From: JAHBXC01 sp964350875
Lineage (GTDB): Bacteria > Planctomycetota > Phycisphaerae > Phycisphaerales > UBA1924
Direction of reading: 5' to 3'
Length of the DNA: 7,657 nucleotides
Assembly: GCA_964350875.1 (NCBI GenBank)
Contig: CAYGLT010000094.1
Coordinates: forward strand, 1 to 7,657
A program made the position numbers and the translations under genes. Shown here one piece after another: positions 1 through 7,657 of the stretch. Each line of letters opens with the position of its first letter. Position 1 is the first letter of the stretch. The notes under the pieces were generated by a model that was not told where the DNA came from, did not search any database, and saw only the letters and a list, made by a program, of their open reading frames with translations.

Positions 1-1
1 C

Positions 2-29
2 TTGCCCCCTGATTTGGCCGGGCTACTAT
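2..29 (+). promoter_or_regulatory. Possible sigma70-type promoter upstream of rplK
   Basis: A -35-like TTGCCC (2-7) and a -10-like TACTAT (24-29) are separated by 16 bp. Each box matches the consensus at four of six positions. Transcription would start near base 36, giving a leader of about 125 nt before rplK. The -35 box is at the window edge, so upstream context is missing. Transcription could instead come from genes further left, such as secE-nusG, which commonly precede rplK. Low confidence. Confidence 0.3.
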
Positions 30-35
30 CCGCGT

Positions 36-59
36 CCCACGCCGGGCGTCGGCTGTGGG
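36..59 (+). other. Leader hairpin 1 upstream of rplK
   Basis: CCCAC (36-40) pairs with GTGGG (55-59), and GCCG (41-44) pairs with CGGC (50-53). Together they make a 9-bp stem with one bulged T (54) and a GGCGT loop. No T-run follows, so it is not a canonical intrinsic terminator. If the candidate promoter at 2-29 is real, this hairpin would form the very 5' end of the transcript and could protect it. Otherwise it is simply the first of three leader hairpins. Confidence 0.45.
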
Positions 60-96
60 GCCAACTTAGCGAAGACCGTTCAACCACCGAGTCTCG

Positions 97-120
97 CCGC
101 GGGCACTAGGCCGCTCGCGG
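97..120 (+). other. Leader hairpin 2 upstream of rplK
   Basis: CCGCGGGC (97-104) pairs with GCTCGCGG (113-120). This is an 8-bp stem with one G-U pair and an 8-nt loop. No T-run follows. It lies 40 nt before the rplK start and immediately before a second small hairpin. A regulatory role is inference only. Confidence 0.4.
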
Positions 121-122
121 GA

Positions 123-136
123 GGGCGAAATCGCCC
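123..136 (+). other. Leader hairpin 3, just upstream of the rplK ribosome binding site
   Basis: GGGCG (123-127) and CGCCC (132-136) form a perfect 5-bp stem around an AAAT loop. It ends 10 nt before the purine-rich Shine-Dalgarno of rplK and stacks closely on leader hairpin 2. It may be part of a folded translational control region for rplK-rplA, but the sequence alone does not establish this. Confidence 0.4.
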
Positions 137-137
137 C

Positions 138-167
138 GGGCCGGTGGGAGGTGGAGCAGCGATGGCC
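138..167 (+). promoter_or_regulatory. rplK ribosome binding site with possible L1 autoregulatory (operator) motif
   Basis: The Shine-Dalgarno GGAGGT (147-152) lies 9 nt before the ATG at 162 and fixes that start. The surrounding GGTGGGAGG (143-151) equals the strand GGUGGGAGG of the L1-binding stalk in E. coli 23S rRNA as I recall it. GGCC (139-142) could pair with GGCC (164-167), enclosing the Shine-Dalgarno and start codon. In several bacteria and archaea, L1 represses its own operon by binding an rRNA-like site in the leader mRNA. Any Shine-Dalgarno is purine-rich, so part of the match is expected by chance. I do not see a convincing second helix. Confidence 0.3.
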
Positions 168-590
168 AAGAAGCAGATTACCGCGCAGTTCAAACTGATG
201 GCGCCGGGTGGCAAAGCCACCCCCGCCCCGCCGCTGGGCCCCGTGCTCGGCGCGAACGGCGTCAACCCGGGTCAGTTCATCCAGCAGTTCAACGCGGCGA
301 CCGGCCAACTCAACGGCAAGGTCGTCGGTTGTGTCGTGACGGTCTACAACGACCGCTCGTTCTCGTTCGAGATCAAGTCGTCCCCCGCCAGCGTGCTGGT
401 GGCCGAGGCGGCGGGCATCGAGAAGGGCTCGGGCGAGCCCAACAAGAACAAGGTCGGCAAGATCACCAAGGACCAGGTCCGCAAGATCGCTGAAGAGAAG
501 TTCGTCGACATGAACTCCGGTTCGGTCGAGGCGGCGATGCGCGTGATCGAAGGCACTGCCCGCTCCATGGGCGTCACGGTGGAGGGCTGA
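162..590 (+). CDS. rplK: 50S ribosomal protein L11
   Basis: L11 binds the GTPase-associated region of 23S rRNA at the base of the L7/L12 stalk and helps elongation factors act; in many bacteria it is also needed for RelA activation. The product is 142 residues, the family's usual size. The N-terminal domain carries the proline-rich segment PPLGPVLGANGVNPGQF (residues 23-39), the region contacted by thiopeptide antibiotics. The C-terminal rRNA-binding domain ends with the family signature RVIEGTARSMGVTVEG (127-142). The ATG at 162 was chosen because it gives MAKKQ, has a Shine-Dalgarno 9 nt upstream and matches family length. An in-frame GTG at 144 overlaps the ribosome binding site. The next gene, rplA, starts 5 bp after the stop, so the two are almost certainly co-translated. 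Confidence 0.97.
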   Translation: MAKKQITAQFKLMAPGGKATPAPPLGPVLGANGVNPGQFIQQFNAATGQLNGKVVGCVVTVYNDRSFSFEIKSSPASVLVAEAAGIEKGSGEPNKNKVGKITKDQVRKIAEEKFVDMNSGSVEAAMRVIEGTARSMGVTVEG

Positions 591-595
591 TCAAC

Positions 596-1315
596 ATGGC
601 GAAGAAAGACAAGATCAAGCAGGCAGGCACGAAGCGGGCCCGCGCCAACGCCGAGATCGCTCCCAAGGAGCCCCTCGGGATGGCCGACGCCGTCGTCGCC
701 GTCAAGAAGTTCAAGCCGACCAAGTTCGACCAGTCGGTCGAGTGCGTCGTCCACCTGGGCATCGATCCCAAGCAGGCCGACCAGATGGTCCGCGGCTCGG
801 TTGCGCTGCCCAAGGGCATCGGCAAGACCAAGCGCGTCGTGGCGTTCTGCCAGGGCGACAATGTCAAGAAGGCCCTCGCGGCCGGCGCCATCAAGGCGGG
901 CGGCGAGGAACTCGTGACCGAGGTCGAAGGCGGGTTCATGGACTTCGATGTCGCCATCGCGACGCCGGACATGATGCGCGTCGTGTCGAAACTCGGCCGC
1001 GTGCTGGGCCCCAAGGGCCTGATGCCCTCTCCCAAGGCGGGCACCGTCACGGCCGATGTCGAGAAGGCCGTCGCGGAATACTCCGCGGGCAAGATCGAGT
1101 ACCGCAATGACAAGGGCGGGAATGTCCATGCCGTCATCGGCAAGATGAGTTTCCCCGAGGGCGACCTGCTCGTGAACATCGAGCACTTCGTCCAGGAGAT
1201 CGAGCGGGTTCGTCCCCGCACGGTCAAGGGCGCCTATGTCAAGAAGGTCGTCATCTCCGGGTCGATGACCCCGGGCGTTCAGATCAAGTACCAGTCCGCC
1301 GAGGCCGCGAGCTGA
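596..1315 (+). CDS. rplA: 50S ribosomal protein L1
   Basis: L1 forms the mobile stalk at the ribosomal E site and helps release deacylated tRNA; in many bacteria it also represses translation of the rplK-rplA message. The product is 239 residues, typical for bacterial L1. Visible family features are a basic N-terminus (MAKKDKIKQ), the rRNA-contacting PKGIGKTKRV (residues 72-81) and the L1 signature around LGRVLGPKGLMPSPKAGTV (133-151). The conserved SGKIEYR-like stretch appears here as AGKIEYRNDKGGNVH. The Shine-Dalgarno GGAGG (581-585) lies inside the end of rplK, 10 nt before the ATG, which supports translational coupling. Five of five Asp/Asn/Tyr-Val pairs in this gene are written with a T-ending codon before GTN (see the ACGT finding). 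Confidence 0.98.
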   Translation: MAKKDKIKQAGTKRARANAEIAPKEPLGMADAVVAVKKFKPTKFDQSVECVVHLGIDPKQADQMVRGSVALPKGIGKTKRVVAFCQGDNVKKALAAGAIKAGGEELVTEVEGGFMDFDVAIATPDMMRVVSKLGRVLGPKGLMPSPKAGTVTADVEKAVAEYSAGKIEYRNDKGGNVHAVIGKMSFPEGDLLVNIEHFVQEIERVRPRTVKGAYVKKVVISGSMTPGVQIKYQSAEAAS

Positions 1316-1346
1316 TCGGCGCATCACGAGTTGAAGGAGTAAGGCC

Positions 1347-1895
1347 ATGAGCCGCCCCACCAAAGAATTCATGATGCGCGACTACGAGGAGCGCATCGGC
1401 TCCGACACCGACGAGGCCCTGGTGGTCTCGATCCGCGGCGTCGACGCCCAGACCAACAACCGCATGCGCAACGAACTGCGCAAGAGCGGCATCCGCGTCA
1501 CCGTCATCCGCAACGGCCTGGCGAAGCTGTCCTTCAAGGACACGCCCCTCGCCGGTCTCTCGCCCGTCCTCGAAGGCCCCAGCGCCCTCGTCTACGGCGA
1601 AGAGTCCGTCGTGAATGTCGCTCGCGAACTCGTCAAATGGGCCGAGGAGATCGAGAGCCTCGAACTCAAGGGCGCGATCCTCGACGGCATGCTGTTCGAG
1701 GGCAAGGACGGCGTCGCGCGCCTCAGCAAGTTCCCGACCCGCGAGGAAGCCATCGCGAAGAATGTCACCCTGATCCTGGCCCCCGGGCGCAAGCTCATGG
1801 GCGCGGTTCAGGCCCCCGGCGCGAACCTTCTCGCCGTCGTCAAGACCATCCAGGAGAAGTTGGAGAAGGGCGAGGCCATCGCGGCCGTGTCCTGA
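1347..1895 (+). CDS. rplJ: 50S ribosomal protein L10
   Basis: L10 anchors the L7/L12 dimers to the ribosome: its N-terminal domain binds 23S rRNA beside L11, and its C-terminal helix carries the dimers. The product is 182 residues, slightly longer than E. coli L10 (165). The N-terminal domain has the typical RNELRKSGIRVTVIRNGLAK stretch (residues 41-60). The C-terminal part, about 145-177, contains LMGAVQAPGANLLAVVKTIQEK. This length is compatible with three L7/L12 dimers rather than two, which is inference. The ATG at 1347 is preceded by AAGGAG (1334-1339) with 7-nt spacing. The gap to rplA is only 31 bp, leaving no room for the long structured L10 leader found ahead of rplJ in many bacteria unless it lies inside rplA. 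Confidence 0.97.
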   Translation: MSRPTKEFMMRDYEERIGSDTDEALVVSIRGVDAQTNNRMRNELRKSGIRVTVIRNGLAKLSFKDTPLAGLSPVLEGPSALVYGEESVVNVARELVKWAEEIESLELKGAILDGMLFEGKDGVARLSKFPTREEAIAKNVTLILAPGRKLMGAVQAPGANLLAVVKTIQEKLEKGEAIAAVS

Positions 1896-1932
1896 TCCGG
1901 TTCTCCGTCATCGTTTCCGATTCACCGCCACG

Positions 1933-1985
1933 GGCGCAGACTGGCCCCCGGGTTAAAGGCCGAAAGGTCGGCCCCTCTCTGCGCC
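1933..1985 (+). promoter_or_regulatory. Structured RNA element between rplJ and rplL
   Basis: A nested fold can be drawn by hand. The outer helix GGCGCAGA (1933-1940) pairs perfectly with TCTGCGCC (1978-1985). A middle helix GGCC (1943-1946) pairs with GGCC (1970-1973). An inner hairpin GGCC (1958-1961) pairs with GGTC (1966-1969), closed by a GAAA tetraloop of the GNRA type. An 11-nt asymmetric bulge (1947-1957) separates the middle and inner helices. No T-run follows, so it does not look like a simple terminator. The position suggests control or mRNA processing that lets L7/L12 be made in excess over L10, but the role is not shown. Confidence 0.5.
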
Positions 1986-1994
1986 GTGCACACC

Positions 1995-2010
1995 GCCGCT
2001 TTTCAGCGGC
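1995..2010 (+). other. Small hairpin before the rplL ribosome binding site
   Basis: GCCGCT (1995-2000) and AGCGGC (2005-2010) form a perfect 6-bp stem around a TTTC loop, 9 nt downstream of the larger structured element. It ends 7 nt before the rplL Shine-Dalgarno and leaves it unpaired. It could mark a stable 5' end or a processing boundary for the rplL message; function unknown. Confidence 0.4.
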
Positions 2011-2017
2011 ATAGTTC

Positions 2018-2021
2018 GAGG
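2018..2021 (+). promoter_or_regulatory. Ribosome binding site that decides the rplL start
   Basis: GAGG lies 9 nt before the ATG at 2031. Two other in-frame starts exist: a GTG at 1986 and an ATG at 2022. The ATG at 2022 abuts this site and the GTG lies within the intergenic RNA structure, so 2031 is the best start. Confidence 0.75.
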
Positions 2022-2030
2022 ATGATTCCC

Positions 2031-2429
2031 ATGTCCGACACCGCCACTTTCGAAGCGAAGATCACCGAGCTCGGCGACAAACTCGCCGGTCTGACCCTCA
2101 AGGAAGCCGTCGACCTGACGGACTACATGAAGGACAAGTACGGCATCGAGCCCGCCGCGGGTGGCGCTGTCATGATGGCCGGCCCGGCCGCCGGCGGCGG
2201 CGACGCTGCCGAAGAGAAGACCTCCTTCGACGTCGTCCTGACCAGCGGCGGCGACAAGAAGATCCAGGTCATCAAGGTCGTCCGCGAGGCGACCAACCTC
2301 GGCCTGAAGGAGGCCAAGGACCTGGTCGATGGCGCCCCCAAGCCCATCAAGACCGGCGTGACCAAGGAAGAGGCCGAAGAGCTCAAGAAGAAGCTCGAAG
2401 AGGCCGGCGGCTCTGTCGAGCTGAAGTGA
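2031..2429 (+). CDS. rplL: 50S ribosomal protein L7/L12
   Basis: L7/L12 dimers form the flexible stalk that recruits EF-Tu, EF-G, IF2 and release factors and stimulates GTP hydrolysis. The product is 132 residues, near the usual 120-130. An N-terminal dimerization and L10-binding helical region (about 1-36) is followed by an Ala/Gly-rich hinge (about 40-60). The C-terminal factor-binding domain (about 64-132) has IQVIKVVRE (78-86) and LGLKEAKDLVDGAPKPIK (90-107). Residues matching E. coli K65, I69, K70, R73 and K84 are present as K77, I81, K82, R85 and K96. The gene sits after a 135-bp structured gap and is followed directly by a hairpin. Asp67-Val68 contains one of only two ACGT tetranucleotides in the window. 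Confidence 0.98.
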   Translation: MSDTATFEAKITELGDKLAGLTLKEAVDLTDYMKDKYGIEPAAGGAVMMAGPAAGGGDAAEEKTSFDVVLTSGGDKKIQVIKVVREATNLGLKEAKDLVDGAPKPIKTGVTKEEAEELKKKLEEAGGSVELK

Positions 2430-2453
2430 TTTTGGGGGCCTAGACCCCCAAAA
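2430..2453 (+). other. Hairpin immediately after the rplL stop codon
   Basis: TTTTGGGGG (2430-2438) pairs perfectly with CCCCCAAAA (2445-2453), giving a 9-bp stem with a 6-nt loop that starts on the base after the TGA. The tail is A-rich on the + strand and there is no U-run after the stem on either strand, so it is not a canonical intrinsic terminator. It could be a 3'-end stabilizer or processing site for the ribosomal protein part of the message. Confidence 0.5.
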
Positions 2454-2497
2454 ACGGCGATTCTTCCTCGAATCTGCCGCTCCCACACCGCAGAAAC

Positions 2498-2534
2498 GAG
2501 GGTCGGCCCGGGCCACAACCCGGGTCGACCCCTC
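2498..2534 (+). terminator. Strong hairpin in the rplL-rpoB gap: attenuator or RNase III site candidate
   Basis: Bases 2498-2512 pair with 2519-2534 to give a 15-bp stem with one G-U pair (2506/2525), one bulged C (2532) and a CCACAA loop. The core is CCCGGG pairing with CCCGGG. The following bases (TTCGTGCTCATT) are only weakly T-rich, so full intrinsic termination is doubtful. In E. coli the same gap contains a partial terminator and an RNase III site that lower rpoBC expression relative to the ribosomal genes. A similar job is inferred here from position and stem length. Confidence 0.45.
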
Positions 2535-2544
2535 TTCGTGCTCA

Positions 2545-2573
2545 TTCCGTGCAGGCGGAGGCCCCACACGGAA
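2545..2573 (+). other. Third hairpin of the rplL-rpoB gap
   Basis: TTCCGTG (2545-2551) pairs perfectly with CACGGAA (2567-2573). Inside it GGC (2554-2556) can pair with GCC (2561-2563) around a GGAG loop. It lies between the strong attenuator-like hairpin and the candidate rpoB promoter. No function can be assigned from sequence. Confidence 0.4.
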
Positions 2574-2589
2574 CGACGCGGCGGCGTGC

Positions 2590-2618
2590 TTGAACCCCGT
2601 TCCCGGCGGGGATATCCT
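2590..2618 (+). promoter_or_regulatory. Candidate sigma70-type promoter for rpoB-rpoC
   Basis: A -35 box TTGAAC (2590-2595) and a -10 box TATCCT (2613-2618) are separated by the optimal 17 bp; each matches consensus at four of six positions. Transcription would start near 2625, leaving a leader of roughly 100 nt before rpoB. Its position just after three hairpins makes sense as an internal promoter supplying RNA polymerase subunits independently of ribosomal protein transcription. The rest of the 299-bp gap (2430-2728) holds only the hairpins and the leader, with no credible gene. Confidence 0.5.
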
Positions 2619-2716
2619 GACCGATTCAACGCGACTCGGGTGCGACGACCGATCCTCACAACACAGCCGAAAAAACTCGACGGTTCCTCCGACCGACGAC
2701 CGGCGTTCACACCATC

Positions 2717-2727
2717 AAGAGGTACCT
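2717..2727 (+). promoter_or_regulatory. rpoB ribosome binding site with overlapping palindrome
   Basis: AAGAGGT (2717-2723) carries the Shine-Dalgarno GAGG six nucleotides before the ATG at 2729. A second ATG at 2738 (codon 4) is too far from it, so 2729 is the start. The Shine-Dalgarno is part of a perfect 8-bp palindrome, AGGTACCT (2720-2727), probably a coincidence. Confidence 0.7.
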
Positions 2728-2728
2728 G

Positions 2729-6538
<3,810 letters not shown>

Positions 6539-6558
6539 CGCATTCATCCGTCGATTCA

Positions 6559-6588
6559 CGCCGCCGCGCGGTGATCCGCGCGCCGGCG
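6559..6588 (+). other. Strong hairpin in the rpoB-rpoC gap
   Basis: CGCCG (6559-6563) pairs with CGGCG (6584-6588). After one C-C mismatch, CGCGCGG (6565-6571) pairs with CCGCGCG (6576-6582) around a TGAT loop. That is 12 bp of almost pure G-C. The tail (ATTTCGCTCTG) has only three T in a row, so it is a weak terminator at best. It lies 21 nt after the rpoB stop and 45 nt before rpoC, with no promoter seen between, so rpoC must be reached by readthrough. An mRNA-stabilizing or processing role is possible. Confidence 0.45.
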
Positions 6589-6633
6589 ATTTCGCTCTGA
6601 CTTCCCTCCACACGCCGCCGGAGTTCACCCCAC

Positions 6634-7657
6634 ATGGCTGAGAGCGTGTACGACCGCGTAAATGACTTCTCCTCGGTTCGCATCACCCTCGCGTCCCCGA
6701 ACGACATCCGTTCGTGGTCGTTCGGCGAGGTGAAGAAGCCCGAGACGATCAACTACCGCACCTACCGCCCTGAGAAGGACGGTCTGTTCTGCGAGCGCAT
6801 CTTCGGCCCCGAGCGCGACTACGAGTGCGCGTGCGGCAAGTACAAGGGCACGAAGTACAAGGGCATCATCTGCGATCGATGCGGCGTGAAGGTGACGCAC
6901 TCGCGCGTCCGCCGCAAGCGCATGGGCCACATCAACCTGGCCGCGCCGATCGTGCACATCTGGTTCTTCAAGGCCATGCCCAGCCGCCTGGGCAACCTGC
7001 TGGCCATGAAGACCAGCGACATCGAGAAGATCGTCTACTTCCAGGACTATGTCGTCGTCGATCCGGGCGACACCGACCTGACCTTCAAGCAGGTCATGAC
7101 GGAAGACGAGCACCGCCAGGCCGTGGACAAGTACGGCTCGGCGTTCCGCGCGCTGATGGGCGCCGAGGCGATCCGCGAACTCATCGAGCGCACCGACCTC
7201 GACCTCCTCGCCGACGAACTCCGCCAGGGCCTGCGCGAGACCCGCTCGAAGCAGAAGACCAAGGAACTCGCCCAGCGGCTCAAGATCGTCGAGGCGATCC
7301 GCGGCTCGGAGAACGACCCGCGCTGGCTCATCATGGATGTCGTCCCCGTCATCCCGCCCGACCTGCGCCCGCTGGTGCTCCTCGAGAGCGGCAACTTCGC
7401 GACCAGCGACCTCAACGACCTCTACCGCCGCATCATCAACCGCAACAACCGCCTCAAGAAGTTGATGGACCTCAACGCCCCCGAGGTCATCATCCGCAAC
7501 GAGAAGCGCATGCTTCAGCAGGCGGTCGATGCGCTGTTCGACAACGGCCGCTGCCGTCGCCCGGTGCTCGGCTCGTCCAACCGCCCGCTCAAGTCGCTCA
7601 CCGACATGATCAAGGGCAAGCAGGGCCGCTTCCGCGAGAACCTGCTCGGCAAGCGCG
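6634..7657 (+). CDS. rpoC: DNA-directed RNA polymerase subunit beta' (5' part, cut by window edge)
   Basis: RpoC carries the catalytic magnesium site and the clamp of RNA polymerase. Only the first 341 codons are visible, about a quarter of a typical protein of roughly 1400 residues, and the frame is still open at the edge. The N-terminal zinc ribbon is intact, with Cys65, Cys67, Cys80 and Cys83 (CACGKYKG and ICDRCGV). Further on are GHINLAAPIVHIWFFK, VIPPDLRPLVLLESGNFATS and the lid and switch region, ending in GKQGRFRENLLGKR. The magnesium-binding NADFDGD motif lies beyond the window. The ATG at 6634 is preceded by GGAG (6620-6623) at 10-nt spacing and gives MAESVYDRVNDF, in line with planctomycete-like homologues. 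The gene follows rpoB after 95 bp and is presumably co-transcribed with it. Confidence 0.98.
   Translation, partial: MAESVYDRVNDFSSVRITLASPNDIRSWSFGEVKKPETINYRTYRPEKDGLFCERIFGPERDYECACGKYKGTKYKGIICDRCGVKVTHSRVRRKRMGHINLAAPIVHIWFFKAMPSRLGNLLAMKTSDIEKIVYFQDYVVVDPGDTDLTFKQVMTEDEHRQAVDKYGSAFRALMGAEAIRELIERTDLDLLADELRQGLRETRSKQKTKELAQRLKIVEAIRGSENDPRWLIMDVVPVIPPDLRPLVLLESGNFATSDLNDLYRRIINRNNRLKKLMDLNAPEVIIRNEKRMLQQAVDALFDNGRCRRPVLGSSNRPLKSLTDMIKGKQGRFRENLLGKR

Noticed and set aside
1..12. Possible tail of an upstream gene such as nusG (frame 1 ends with TGA at 10-12)
   Set aside because: Only three codons (Leu-Ala-Pro) are visible and they do not resemble a NusG C-terminus; nothing supports a call.
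20..64. A possible tRNA, because tRNA-Trp often lies near this cluster
   Set aside because: The hairpin at 36-59 stands alone: there is no T-arm consensus, no matching acceptor stem and no cloverleaf.
144..161. Alternative GTG start for rplK at 144
   Set aside because: It falls inside the Shine-Dalgarno region and would add MGGGAA ahead of the conserved MAKKQ N-terminus.
344..1372. A 342-codon minus-strand open frame over rplK and rplA
   Set aside because: It lies opposite two conserved ribosomal protein genes and has the same Leu/Asp/Gly-rich shadow composition.
1986..2030. Alternative starts for rplL (GTG at 1986, ATG at 2022)
   Set aside because: The added residues do not look like L7/L12, the first start sits among the intergenic hairpins and the second abuts the ribosome binding site.
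2430..2454. Intrinsic terminator directly after rplL
   Set aside because: The stem is good, but it is followed by A residues rather than T on the + strand, and the minus strand lacks a T-tail too; kept only as a hairpin.

Overview
This window is a bacterial core housekeeping locus: the ribosomal stalk and RNA polymerase cluster rplK-rplA-rplJ-rplL-rpoB-rpoC. All genes are on the + strand, and rpoC runs off the right edge. The DNA is GC-rich with strong G/C preference at third codon positions. The RpoB N-terminus (VRDFSKRGD, PVPDLNLLQRDGYERFLQ) and the RpoC N-terminus (ETINYRTYRPEKDGLFCERI, CGKYKGTKYKG) resemble planctomycete versions as I remember them. I infer Planctomycetota, perhaps Phycisphaerae; the phylum is fairly likely, the class only a guess.

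Layout. Bases 1-161 are an upstream leader with a possible weak promoter, three GC-rich hairpins and a purine-rich ribosome binding site that resembles the ribosomal protein L1 target in 23S rRNA. rplK (162-590) and rplA (596-1315) are 5 bp apart. rplJ (1347-1895) follows after 31 bp. A 135-bp gap holding a well-folded RNA element separates rplJ from rplL (2031-2429). A 299-bp gap then holds three hairpins, one with a 15-bp stem, followed by a good sigma70-type promoter and the rpoB leader. rpoB (2729-6538) is followed by a 95-bp gap with another strong hairpin, then rpoC (6634 to the window edge, 341 codons visible).

How the genes work together. L11, L10 and L7/L12 build the ribosomal stalk base and the stalk that recruits and activates translational GTPases. 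L1 forms the opposite, E-site stalk. RpoB and RpoC are the two catalytic subunits of RNA polymerase. Co-transcription links ribosome and polymerase synthesis, and the structured gaps are the likely places where their ratios are set: L7/L12 is needed in several copies per ribosome, and polymerase in much smaller amounts.

I see no mobile element, CRISPR array, tRNA, rRNA or novel gene system. The more interesting signals are RNA structures in the gaps, a marked scarcity of the tetranucleotide ACGT that visibly shapes codon choice before valine, and several substitutions in the rifampicin-binding region of RpoB.
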